This document shows positions 48,401-60,079 of a stretch of 64,000 nt of DNA, in pieces (positions within the stretch are counted from its first letter, which is position 1; every line of letters begins with the position of its first letter). The notes beneath the pieces were generated by a model. It was not told the DNA's origin. It saw only the letters and a list, made by a program, of their open reading frames with translations, and ran no database searches. The stretch lies in assembly GCA_963513935.1 (NCBI GenBank), contig OY740766.1, positions 3,378,001 to 3,442,000 of the forward strand, given 5' to 3'. This DNA comes from Aphrophora alni. Its lineage: Eukaryota > Arthropoda > Insecta > Hemiptera > Aphrophoridae. Made by a program: the position numbers and the translations under genes.

Positions 48401-48614
48401 AACGATAACGGTATGACGTGATTTGAATTGTATTGTGGTGTGACCTCTGCACCAAAGGAAGATGGCGGATGTAGACAATAGACGATACAACATCTTAATT
48501 AACCTTGCCTATTTCCTGGTCACAGACATCTCTGGATATACTTTTGAAAAAAATATCGTCAACTACAACGAGCGAAGCAAATGGACACCCTTTTCAAAAT
48601 GTTTCACACAAGTC
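45492..48614. other. Gene-poor AT-rich region
   Basis: Open frames at 45486-45812 (plus) and 45395-45694 (minus) overlap each other across a GC-richer patch and look fortuitous. A 54-codon frame beginning MADVDNRRYNILINLAYF starts at about 48463 in a good Kozak setting (GGAAGATGG) but has no recognised homology. Old dispersed-repeat phrases occur at 47570-47720. Confidence 0.4.
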
Positions 48615-48920
48615 TATCTTTTGAGTTGAACCTAATCGGTGTGTTGTTGAATTGGTTGCTATGGTAACTAAATGTGTATGTAACTCCCATTGATGATATG
48701 AGCTTTACTTTCTGAAAATGTACATAGTATTTATAAAGTTATGTGATGGGTAAAAAAAATGATGTCGAGTTTTTTTTATGTATGTTTTGATTTTCTGTGA
48801 GTCCAAAATGTCCGTCTGTCGTTGTTCTAGAACTCAAATGCATGGACAGATTTTAATGAAGTTTGGAATGTGGACATATTTATTGTAGTCAGTAGTCAAT
48901 TCTTGGAACTTGTTTTTAGA
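48615..48920 (+). repeat. Dispersed repeat family B, copy 1
   Basis: Inverted homologue of about 50090-50380. Shared blocks in order: CTAATCGG, TTGGTTGCTATGGTAACTAA, TTATG(T/G)G..GGGTAAA, GTTTTGATTTTCT, CTGTCTG and GGACAGATTTTAATGAAGTT. Both copies preserve the X-box-like GTTGCTATGGTAAC. Confidence 0.8.
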
Positions 48921-50089
48921 TTTTTTTTTTATTAACATAGTTTGAGGGTAAAAAAAAAGATTTTTCAAAATCGGTTCAAACAATTTTGATCAAATTTTAC
49001 TGATCGTTATCTTTCTAAAAATGCCATTTCGTCAGTCAAACTCTCAAAAGAGGCTGACGTTTAAACACACATAAAAGGCGTAATTTCTCAAATTTCAGTT
49101 AAATGTGAATGTTAATAAGGTTCAGGAATAACTGGGAAAAACAAAATGACCATTGGTTAGAGCACCCAAGTTGAAAGCTGGTAGTTGTATAGAATACTCG
49201 GTAATTATAATGTATGACTCGAGTAAGACTGTTACCATCATGTAGCCATTTAATAGTAAATTTAGTACCCTATTTGTTTTATAAATGATACACATTTAAT
49301 ATTCAGGTTTAAATTACTGGAGTTCTAGTTAATTTGAGCTATAATAGAGTTAAGTTGTGGTTATTAATTTAAGATAGCTAAACAAGGTTTGCAGTGTATT
49401 GAGGGGCTATATCAATGAGTTCAAATTGATGTAGGCCTACATCTAGCTCAACCCATGTAGAACGTTTGTAATTTTATTATTTCTCGTCTTTCTCTGGTTT
49501 TGTGATGTGAGTTCTTGATTTTAAATGATTCTATAAAAATAAATCCAATGACAAATCCAATAGTCAGGGAAGTGTTAATTTTAAAATGACAACATTATGA
49601 GTGTAATGGAGCAGTATCTACATCCTATCTTATTTCTGTTAACAAAAGAGTTAATAAATAAGTAAATAGGCGCTTTCATGGTACTTACCCAATTCAACCA
49701 TGACTGTAACTCATGGTAAATGTAAGGCAAATCCTTGTAGGAAATGTTAAATTGCATTGGTAGATCAAGGGGACTTAGGCCTACCCATGATGGAAGTAAT
49801 ATGTATATACTACACAATTACGAAGTTGTAATACAATTGTTTAAAACAAACTCTTGAGACTTGATTTTGATCAATTACGTCTCCTATAATAGATTTTTGC
49901 GTGTTTTACTCACAAAACATTATTTTGGTCAGATGACGATTATTACGGTAAAGTAGAATTTCATCAAAATCGTTAGATCAGATTTTGAAAAAAAGCCACA
50001 ATTTTGTATTTTTTCCTTAAGTTAATTTTGTATACCCAAATTTTAAGTTTAAAAAAATGGAAAACAAGTTCCGAGAATCGGCCAAAATA

Positions 50090-50380
50090 AATATATGATT
50101 TCAAACTTCATTAAAATCTGTCTATGTATTTGAGCTGTAGAGCGTTGTACAGACCGCAGACAGAGATTTTGGTCTCAGAGAAAATCAAAACATATTTTAT
50201 ACATCCGTACAAAACTAGACATCAATTTTCTTTACCCATAACTTTCTCTGTTATGTATAATGGGAGGAAGTAAACCTCAAGTTAGTGCATTAAAAACATC
50301 ACATAGACAATTTAGTTACCATAGCAACCAATATAAGCAGCCGATTAGTTTCAACACAATGTTATAGGTTATGTTATACA
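50090..50380 (-). repeat. Dispersed repeat family B, copy 2
   Basis: Inverted relative to 48615-48920, with the same blocks in the same order on the minus strand. Confidence 0.8.
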
Positions 50381-51149
50381 CAACAGTTTTATTTACGGAG
50401 TTATCTGTTTAAAAAAGGGAAATCAACTGTTACTGACCTCCTAACATTTCTTCTAAGTTCACATATTTTCCAAGTTACTAATGTAAAGTAATTTAGATAA
50501 ATAATTGATCGAGTCAATTTTGAAATATTACAGCACCCGCGGCTCAAACTGATATTTTGTAGAGATGGTGACCATAAGTTTTATTTGGGCACCAAATTTG
50601 ATGAATCAAATTTTTAAAATATAAGTTCTGGTGAATGGCAGCCACCCCTAAATAAAAACTGAGCCATCATGTAACTTTCTTTTAATATCGCATATATGTG
50701 AGAGAGTAATAATCTCACAATGGCAAATAAAAAGCTTAGGCCTGAATGTAAACAATGTTGTACATTTACGCTAATCTTTATTTATTTGTCTGTTGAATAT
50801 AAATTGTCTTCCTGGGTAATTTACAACAAAGAAATATTTGTCCAAAACGTTTTACCGCCAAATTGAATGTTGGGAAGGACTTCTTGTGTTCCCCCCTCCG
50901 TACCTACACTTGATGTCTCAGAAGATGGGTTATTGTTTAGTTTAGTATAGGTTAGGCCGCCGTTGCTATTGGCAGTGCTTTGACCGCAACTGATTTCTAG
51001 TGGTATTTCTTGTTTCGTTTTCGATTAAGAAATTACAAACACACGGATAATAGCAACGATTAGAATTTCAAAACAATCAAGAATTGTTGGAAATTTAGAT
51101 ACGCTGTTTTTTAAGTGATTAAAAAAAAAAAAAAAGAAGTGTGCAAAAT
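50381..51149. other. Region upstream of the candidate exon at 51150
   Basis: Non-coding. A slightly GC-richer patch lies at 50870-50995. An A-run (51121-51135) precedes the candidate start codon. Confidence 0.35.
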
Positions 51150-51239
51150 ATGAAGATAACCACAAATAACAACGACAAGACGGAAGTAAACCAGAATACA
51201 GGAGAGTCTACCATGTGTACTAATAGATCTAACAAAAAG
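51150..51239 (+). CDS. Candidate first coding exon of an unknown gene (weak)
   Basis: ATG at 51150 opens 30 codons (MKITTNNNDKTEVNQNTGES then TMCTNRSNKK), followed directly by a consensus donor GTAAGG at 51240. The frame is phase 0 at the donor. The peptide is polar and probably disordered, and I recognise no family. There is no matching downstream exon that I can see. The strong donor and non-repetitive sequence make it worth testing, but chance is quite possible. Confidence 0.22.
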
Positions 51240-53662
51240 GTAAGGTATATAAACACATGTGGATAATCTGAGAATTTATTTTGTTCTTTTTACTTTATCA
51301 AGTCAGTCACCTGTGGTGTCTTCTACCGCCTAAACGCGTCGACGGATTTTAATTCAATTTGTTATGTTAGCATCTCGGAATGTTTTTTTCTTTCATTTTT
51401 CGATAACTCAAAATTTGGGGGTAAAATTACGATTTTATCAAAATCGTCTCTAACGATTTTGATAAAATTTTGCTACAGCCTCTATGGATCCAAACAAAAC
51501 TTATTGGTCGACATCTTTACGAAAATGTTGATTCGTGAGTTAACAGTAAAAAATAAATAACCTAAAACGCGACATTAAAATGTTGGAATTTTTTCAAAAT
51601 AGGATCTAACGACGAAATTTATAGCATATGCCTTATTTAATATATATACCTTTCAGACAGTTCATTTTTGTTTTTCCCTTATTATTCCTGAATGATAATA
51701 TATTTTTAATTGTGATTTTACACACAGGTTCGGGTCATTAATCTTCACATTCCACTAAAATTGAAGGAAATCAAATAAAATTTAAAGCCATGGTTCATTT
51801 TTACTTTATCACTAACAACTAACGAATAGTTTTGCTCGGTTTTTATTTAGTTTTAAGAATAGGTGAGTGAGAAGGTTTCAATTTTTTGCGCCGTTTTTTT
51901 TTACCGATGTACGTCATATTGTTATTTGCGGACAAAGGTCATTTCTTTGCTAAATGTTGAATTTAAATAGCAGGGAAAATCTTAATACAGGTAGGGGTTG
52001 TCTCGGTTTTATTTACAAATTAAAACTATTATTTTTATAATATTCATATCTCTTTATAAAATAAATACTCTCGTTTAGTCAACACTTGTATGGAAGAACA
52101 GTCAGTGGAGTGGTGGAACTTAGATAAGGCAACTCTACGAATATAGGATTCTATGACGTCTATGGGATATTCATAAGTCATTTATAGGTATTATTATGGT
52201 AATGAGGTTAGGTAAATATAGGTCAAATGTACAATGGTTGGGAGTCGAGATAATGGAATAACTTTCACAAGTTGTTTTAATTAAATAAACTTTGCACAAA
52301 CTATCTAAACATTAGCAATCAAACTAAATATTTAGGGTGAGGGGGGGGGAGTTTGCTATTATATTGGGTTTTGTTAAAGTTGGACACTAATGGTACAAAC
52401 AAAATGTATTGGTCTCTAGCTCCCCAAAATACGGGTTCAGAGTTTTCGGTTAAAAAAGTTTTACAAAATTTTTACAAACCGATTTTGTTTTATTTGCTGT
52501 TTGATTGATTTGGGCTATAAATCTTCAATATTTACCAATTTTATCTTAAAGGCTTTAATTTTATCGAAATATTCAAACTTTTTACTATTATGGTTTATTT
52601 CTAATTTTATTTTTCGCAGTTTTTTGAAGATGGCTACAACTACATTTAATTTGTACCTTTTAGAAGCTAGTGCCCCGATTTTAAGACAATCGGAAATTTG
52701 ATTATCGATCGTTTTTCAAATTTTAAGTTATCAAAAATATTGGAAAAACTACCTGAATTATTTCTACATTTGATCAGAATCAGTTTAGTTGTTTGTGCAT
52801 ATCACATTTAGAAAAACTTATTTTTTCATCATCGATATTTCCGCCAAAAACTTAATATTAACTTTTAAACCCATTATATAACTTACTCGTATACGTACAA
52901 TATACAGAATTGCCTATGAAATGGACATATCGCTTTCTTATCATATTATAAAACCTACTTGTTAAATTTGAATGAAATCGTACTAAAATTAATATCAGTT
53001 TACAACTTATTTTGAAGTTTAAGTGTTTAAAATTTATTTTTTAGTAATAACTACCATATACTTATTGTCGTAGTTTATTGGGAGAAAAGTGTTAGGTTAT
53101 AAAAAAAGATAAAGGTTACTTTTTCAAGATCTCCGGGTTTAAAGTTATTCACAATTTTTAAACGGCTGTGGTTTCCAATGGTTTGAAATACATAAAAAAA
53201 AAAATTCGAACTCATTTGTGTTATTGATTATTCGAATATTATGCCGAGCTTTGTGGAATTTGTTTCAGAGGAATTTAGACAAGCGATAAGAGATATAAAA
53301 TCTAGAGCACAAGATTTGTTCAAATATAAACAAGACATTGGAAACAATGTTTGTATTTTGATTACAATATTAACATGATGTTATAACTACAAAGCAGAAT
53401 TATTCTGATGTTTTAATTTGTAGAAACATTAAGGAGGAATTATTTTGTTCCAATTTGGATAAAAATTAGAAAGTTCTTATTTTATTAGGATGGAAATCAT
53501 TCACGAAATGTTACAGTTGTAAGCCAAACTATTGAACAAATCCTGTAGAAGAATAGATTCAGATTTGCAAGGAATTATAGTTGCGTGTTGACAAATGTTT
53601 TGTTTAGGCCTAGACTTCCGTCTTTACATAACCTATAAAACAGCTGACGTAGCGGTTACTAG
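51240..53662. other. Gene-poor AT-rich region with old repeats
   Basis: Phrases of the diverged dispersed family (ACAAAAYTTATTGGTCG, GTTAACAGTAAAAAA) occur at 51350-51560 and 52380-52490. No gene is seen; the frame at 52501-52701 has no motif. Confidence 0.4.
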
Positions 53663-55018
53663 GCAACAGTTTCGAGTTCTTTGTTGTAGGCTTTGTTTAT
53701 TCAAATACTTTGACATTGACATATTAGGACGCAAATTTATTATGTGTAGTCTGTACCTTTGCCAACGTCAAACCTTGGTAATAACCTAACCTAACCTAAG
53801 CAACAGTTTCGAGTTCTTTGTTGTAGGCTTTGTTTATTCAAATACTTTGACATTGACATATTAGGACGAAAATTTATTATGTGTAGTCTGTTCCTTTGCC
53901 AACATCAAACCTTGGTAATAACCTAACCTAACCTAAGCAACAGTTTCGAGTTCTTTGTTGTAGGCTTTGTTTATTCAAATACTTTGACATTGACATATTA
54001 GGACGAAAATTTATTATGTGTAGTCTGTACCTTTGCCAACGTCAAACCTTGGTAATAACCTAACCTAACCTAAGCAACAGTTTCGAGTTCTTTGTTGTAG
54101 GCTTTGTTTATTCAAATACTTTGACATTGACATATTAGGACGAAAATTTATTATGTGTAGTCTGTTCCTTTGCCAACATCAAACCTTGGTAATAACCTAA
54201 CCTAACCTAAGCAACAGTTTCGAGTTCTTTGTTGTAGGCTTTGTTTATTCAAATACTTTGACATTGACATATTAGGACGCAAATTTATTATGTGTAGTCT
54301 GTACCTTTGCCAACGTCAAACCTTGGTAATAACCTAACCTAACCTAAGCAACAGTTTCGAGTTCTTTGTTGTAGGCTTTGTTTATTCAAATACTTTGACA
54401 TTGACATATTAGGACGAAAATTTATTATGTGTAGTCTGTTCCTTTGCCAACATCAAACCTTGGTAATAACCTAACCTAACCTAAGCAACAGTTTCGAGTT
54501 CTTTGTTGTAGGCTTTGTTTATTCAAATACTTTGACATTGACATATTAGGACGAAAATTTATTATGTGTAGTCTGTTCCTTTGCCAACATCAAACCTTGG
54601 TAATAACCTAACCTAACCTAAGCAACAGTTTCGAGTTCTTTGTTGTAGGCTTTGTTTATTCAAATACTTTGACATTGACATATTAGGACGCAAATTTATT
54701 ATGTGTAGTCTGTTCCTTTGCCAACATCAAACCTTGGTAATAACCTAACCTAACCTAAGCAACAGTTTCGAGTTCTTTGTTGTAGGCTTTGTTTATTCAA
54801 ATACTTTGACATTGACATATTAGGACGAAAATTTATTATGTGTAGTCTGTTCCTTTGCCAACATCAAACCTTGATAATAACCTAACCTAACCTAAGCAAC
54901 AGTTTCGAGTTCTTTGTTGTAGGCTTTGTTTATTCAAATACTTTGACATTGACAATTGACATATTAGGACGCAAATTTATTATGTGTAGTCTGTTCCTTT
55001 GCCAACTTCAAACCTTGC
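53663..55018 (+). repeat. 137-bp satellite, ten units, each with (CCTAA)3
   Basis: Units begin GCAACAGTTTCGAG at 53663, 53800, 53937, 54074, 54211, 54348, 54485, 54622, 54759 and 54896, an exact 137-bp period. The last unit lacks the telomere-like tail and has a 6-bp internal duplication (GACAATTGACA). Each of the first nine ends in AACCTAACCTAACCTAA. Units differ at a few linked sites (GCAAATT/GAAAATT, GTACC/GTTCC, ACGTC/ACATC), with types partly alternating. Confidence 0.97.
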
Positions 55019-55656
55019 TATTATAGGTCCTGGATCCTATAGAAAAACCGCTTCGAACTGCTGTCATTTTGAAATTTTGTCGCCTATTTTTTAATCACTT
55101 TTAACAAATAGTAAAACCTAGTCGACATGATAAATTTGACTAAATTTCCGATAACTAAAATTTCTGATTTTTCTAATTTTAACTAAAATCGACCTTCAAT
55201 GTCGGCATTATTCCTGAACTGTAATGTTTTATAAAGTGCGGGCTTGGGTTACTAATCTTCATTTTAAGTAAAATTTTAACAAAACCGGTACAGCAGATTT
55301 TGAGAGTTTTATAGCAGCCCCAAGTCTGATGTTTCGTTTTTTTTTACTGATAACTCAATAAGAGACATTTTTTAAGAAATAGGCCTACTTTTAGTTTGGA
55401 ATCCTTAAACGTTTCGTTTGAGCACAATTTAATGAAACTCGTTAGAGCAGATTTAAAAAAAAAAACGTATTTTGAGTATTTTTATTTTGCAGCTACCAAC
55501 AAAAATGTAATAAGTCCGGAGATATTCCCAAAATATACACACATTCCAATTTGATTAAAATCAGTTCACACGTTTGAGCTGTAGAGACGACAGACATCGA
55601 TGATTCCAAACAACACTTTTTTCTATACTACGTATATGTGAGAAAGTATTAGTAAT
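55019..55656. other. Spacer between the two CCTAA-rich arrays
   Basis: AT-rich. It contains minus-strand phrases of the old dispersed family at 55420-55640 (TTTAATGAAACTCGTTAGAG; GTTTGAGCTGTAGAGACGAC). No gene is seen. Confidence 0.5.
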
Positions 55657-55980
55657 CTAACCTAACCTAACCCTACCAAACCTAACCTAATATAACCTTA
55701 CCTAACCTAACCTTACCTTACCTAACCTAACCTAACCTAACCTAACCTTACCTAACCTAACCTAACCTGACCTAACCTAACCTAACCTAACCCTACCAAA
55801 CCTAACCTAATATAACCTTACCTAACCTAACCTAACCTCACCTAACCTAACCTAACCTTACCTTACCTAACCTAACCTAGCCTTACCTAACCTAACCTAT
55901 CCTAACCTTACTTTACCTAACCTAACCTTACCTAAACTAACCTAACCTATCATAACCTAACCTTACCTAACCTAACCTAA
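55657..55980. repeat. Degenerate interstitial (CCTAA)n array
   Basis: 324 bp of CCTAA with variants (CCTTA, CCCTACCAAA, CTGACC, TATAA). The phrase CCCTACCAAACCTAACCTAA begins at 55671 and again at 55791, so a 120-bp block is duplicated within the array. Confidence 0.97.
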
Positions 55981-57165
55981 ATGATTTTGATTATTAATGG
56001 TGCATGGGTATACGTTATACATATTTATAGATTTTATACAAAAAATGCTTTAATAATTAAAAACTGAGGGGGCTCGCTGTTACCAAATCTCAATATTTAG
56101 ATTTCTCAAAACCTATTCTAACGATTTTGTTCGTATTTTGCTAATACAACAGAAACAACAACATACTGGTCGCCAGCTTTTTAAAAAAAAATTCCGGCAG
56201 TAAAAATTCAAAAATTTACCATAAATCACAGATGGCAGACATTTTGTAAAAACACTTAGTTTTAAAAGAACCAAACACTGCTATACATCTGAGATTTTCC
56301 GTCTATTTATAGAATTAGAAAGTAATTATATTGTTGATTTTAGACTTGTGGTTATTTTTGAAGTCTGTGCTAATTATATTTTTCCATTGAAGTTGGATTT
56401 CCGTATTCATTAATACATCTACGTCTAATATAACTGGAGCCGAAATAATCTGACTTAACACCTTTCACCTTGGAATGACCTTCAGTAACCTATATAGAGA
56501 ATTTGCGTTTTCTATTTATTTTGGGAATTTCAAATCTAGATATTTTTCATCTATTACGACGTTTCTGTTGTTGTTTTAAAGGTGAAAATTCTGTCTTAAA
56601 ACGCGTCCTTAAACTTCGAATATATTATATAGTGTCAGGAACAGAACAAGAAATCTAATAGGAAACACGAGAACCTTACACTAAATGAAGACATGTGTAG
56701 ACCTAGCTAGAGTACCTTGGGATTGTCACACATATACCTCATGGAAAAGTTGATTTAAATATTATGAAATATTCACTGATCCTAGTGATACATGTAATTT
56801 TGAAACATTTTCAGCTTACTGAATTTTTTAAGCACATACAAGGTGACTGAACCTTGTATGTGCCTAAAACTTACCAAATTACAAACAAGTTTATGGCTTC
56901 CGTGTAGGATGTATTTTGTCTGTGGTCTCATTTCACCAAGAGCTTTCAAATGAAGTATCACAAATCGATACATCCAATTAAAATAATTTGAGTGACTCCA
57001 TACTTCTGAAGAGCTAAATTCTCAAGGCAGTTAGTACTTATTGAGGCAGTCAATGTTACCTGAGAAGATTTTTTAAAACAATAAAGTTTAGGTGGTTCTC
57101 TTTTAGGTGACAACGATTTTATTGCAATCACGTCATTTAAGTAACGGCGATCAAAGTGAGATAAT
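55981..57165. other. AT-rich non-coding DNA
   Basis: No gene. A 15-bp inverted phrase (AAGGTGACTGAACCTTG at about 56840) gives a short hairpin. Confidence 0.4.
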
Positions 57166-57370
57166 ATTAGATAGAATAAAACTCGAACACAAATATTACG
57201 TTTTCTTAATCAAACGCGTTTCAACGACAAAGTCGCCATCCTCAGTGATACATGAGCTACAATAACTAAACTATAACTCACTGAAGATGGCGGGTTTGTC
57301 GTTGAAACGCGTTTGATTAAGTAAACGTAATTTTTGTGGGATTTTGTGTTCGAGTTTTATTCTATCTAAT
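57166..57370. mobile_element. Palindromic element (head-to-head dimer)
   Basis: ATTAGATAGAATAAAACTCG at the left is exactly inverted at the right end. The two ~90-bp arms are inverted copies around an AT-rich centre with TGAGCTACAATAACTAAAC. Each arm carries CTGA(G/A)GATGGCG - loop - GTCGTTGAAACGCG (minus strand 57245-57218, plus strand 57281-57308). Single-arm relatives lie at 24265-24370 and 30038-30120. Confidence 0.9.
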
Positions 57371-57495
57371 TTTTCTAGTTTAATTTAATCTTTAAAATCA
57401 CTTATACCCTGCTCCCCCTCTTTACGTTAGAAAATAAAAACGTGGGGTGAGTTAAACAGCCCTCCTCCACTGAAAAGAATATCGGCACCAACCGT

Positions 57496-57502
57496 GTTTA
57501 GG
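57496..57502. repeat. 7-bp target duplication of family A MITE, left
   Basis: GTTTAGG directly precedes the element and is repeated at 57751-57757. Confidence 0.7.
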
Positions 57503-57750
57503 CATAGAAGAAGGAATTAGAATAAGAAAGTCACAGCCCATGTTAAACAGCGTGATACAAAATATCCTTAGTTTGGCTACTGGACAACAGAAAGCGCTAG
57601 TAGCATCGGGACAAAAAGGCTTGGCTACTGTATCACAAGCCCTGTTGGCTACTAGCGCTTTCTAATGTCCAGTAGCCAAACTAAAGATATTTTGTATCAC
57701 GCTAGTCACAGAATACCTGTGACTTTCTTATTCTAATTCCTTCTTTTATG
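57503..57750. mobile_element. Palindromic MITE, family A copy 2
   Basis: 248 bp, ends CATAGAAGAAGG and CCTTCTTTTATG. Homologous to 44141-44355 throughout, with additional GCGTGATACAAAATATC blocks preserved on both arms. It is flanked by GTTTAGG on both sides. Confidence 0.92.
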
Positions 57751-59692
57751 GTTTAGGGGAGGGAAGTGCAAGTTTCTTTTCAACAACACAGTACGACTGT
57801 AGGCCATTTTCTTTTTAAAAAAGTCACCATATCTTTTAAAAGTAGACGAGATATTGAGTTAACATTTGGTATTCGCATTATTTATGTAACCTTTTACCAG
57901 AAAACCAAAACTTTGTTTTTTACATTTTTTAAATTGTGAACGTTTAAAATGTTTAATGTCAAATATCTCGAAAAGCTGTTTTCCTTCTTTTAACGAAAAA
58001 CAAAATGTCTTTTTTTAAATTTTTCTGTGCCTCAGAAGATAACAGAATTATCTAGAAAAAAATTAAAAGTTAAATTTCTTGGTAATTGTCTACAACACTC
58101 AAGAATAGATTACAAACATTACATTTTTTAACAACATCGATAATTTTTATCTCCAAATCATTCTATTTTATACCACAAGAATCAATTCAAAAAAGTTCGT
58201 ATTGGCTTTACTCACATCAATCAGAAATAAAATTTTCGAATTGTGTTTTTCGATTACTAGAGATATATGGTTCTGAAAGCTATTTTTATAATGTTTCACA
58301 TCACAAAACGTTTAGGACCACCAAATTTGCCTCGTGGAATCCAATATGGCCGCATGTATCAGAAATCCCGAAATCTTTCTCTAGCTATAACTCACTAACC
58401 AAGTGTTTTGGAAGTTAGGCTATCTTTATATGAACTAGCTTTATCTTATTTTTAGCTATAGAATCATTTTTCGAGAGATTACCATGCAATTTGTTTTACA
58501 TTGCACACTACATGTCATCATTTTAATTTGGTTTTACTAAAATCGTTTCTAGGTTCGTTTTGAAATCGTCGGACAAGCTGGTTAACTAGACAAATATTTG
58601 TAAAATGTCCACTGTTTTGTCAAAGTTCAAAATGTATTTTTTTTTTAAGAATAATTTTTCACCTGTAAAAGCCCTATAAATCGGCTTTTAATAATGACGA
58701 AATGTATAGGTTAAGAAAGTTATTACTAGAAAATAAAATTGTTAATTATATAACCTCAAAGCTAGACAATAAATTATAGTTCTATAAAGTGCAATTGTAA
58801 TTCAGTTTTAATGAAATTTATAAGTAAGATTGATTATTGGGTCAATGTAAAGTGTTAATCAGACATTTTTTAATGTTGACAGTTTGGAATATTTTTGTAA
58901 TTTTTTACCATAATGGGTAGTTAGTTGTGTCTACAATACGTAGACGTTATTGACCAAGGTCGAGGTTTGCAACCATAAGCTGTGTACAAACTTTTTCATA
59001 CACCCATACACAAAAGCAAATACCAATCAAAGTTCTAGTTTAGGGTCTTTTTGTCAAGATCTGACCATGGGTTTTAAACTTAAAACCATAACAATAATTC
59101 CCCTCGAATTATGTCACCATAGCAACAGTTGATCGCCCAGTATATTTCCATTGTAGTTATTTACTTTATTCATAAATCAATAATTTACTACAACATAATA
59201 AACCTAACCTTAACATACATCACCTTGAAATGACCTTCAATAACCTTTCTTACACCAGGCTTTGGAATTTTCCAGTTATTAGTTTCGTGTCAGCATAAAT
59301 CTATGCTTATACAATAATTAGTTACTGCATACCTGAGATCAGTGTATCTTTATCAACAAGGCACTGCTGATAGTGTTAGATCTAGAGTACATAAATAAAC
59401 GGTACAAAACATTGCATTATCGAACGCCCCCGAGATATGGCTACAAATATAGCTTCAGCGGTTTTTCACAGATTATTTAATTTCTTAGAAGATACAAGAT
59501 TTATTTCTTCTTAAAATAAACCAGTTAAAATAGTCGACCTATACTATGGGAGTAGTTGATCTTTTGGATATTAAAGATGACGTCACCTATGACAACAACT
59601 AAAACCAAATGGATTAAAAAAAATATTAATCTATATTACACAAACTATTGTCATTATTGTTTAAAGTTATCAATATTGTTCATGTTATTAAT
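57751..59692. other. AT-rich non-coding DNA
   Basis: The 110-codon frame at 58086-58418 (plus) starts MSTTLKNRLQ and has no family I recognise; its neighbours show no splice or promoter context. A CRE palindrome TGACGTCA lies at about 59579-59586. Confidence 0.4.
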
Positions 59693-60079
59693 ATGGTTTA
59701 ATCGGATATTTTACATCATTTGTGTGTAGAAAAATCAATACACGACGTTTCGGACTATAAATCAACTCTCGTTATCAAGCGTTAAACTAGAGTATAAATA
59801 AAAAACACCAACATTGCCTAGTGGCATGTTGGAAACTAAAAATAAATTTATAATCTAAGAAAAGAAGTTAAATCTAAAACTGCTCACGGCTACTTTTAGT
59901 TTTGAGTTGTTTTCTTAGGTTATAAATTTAGTTTTAGTTTCAACATGGCCCTAGATTAGGCTACGCTGGTGTTTTTTTTTCTTTTTTGCTCTAGTTTTAC
60001 ACTTGATAACGAAAGTTGATATAAAGTCTCGAAACGTTGTGCATTGAATTCTCTACACGCAAATGTCCGATTAAACCAT
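59693..60079. mobile_element. 387-bp palindromic element related to the 15.5-kb foldback
   Basis: ATGGTTTAATCGGA at the left is inverted at the right end, and the arms (each ~185 bp) match imperfectly right up to the centre near 59886. They carry ACGTTTCGGACTATAAATCA ... CTCGTTATCAAG at 59745-59779 and its inverse at 60002-60035, the same arrangement as at 15527-15560. Confidence 0.88.

Noticed and set aside
48463..48627. 54-codon frame MADVDNRRYN... with good start context
   Set aside because: AAGATGGCG phrases are common in the repeats of this window; no homology or splice partner is visible. Mentioned in the region note only.
53663..55018. Regular repeats suggestive of a CRISPR array
   Set aside because: The whole 137-bp unit is repeated with no unique spacers, and the surroundings are eukaryotic. 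It is a satellite.
58086..58418. 110-codon plus-strand frame
   Set aside because: No recognisable domain, no splice or promoter context, and composition like the flanks.
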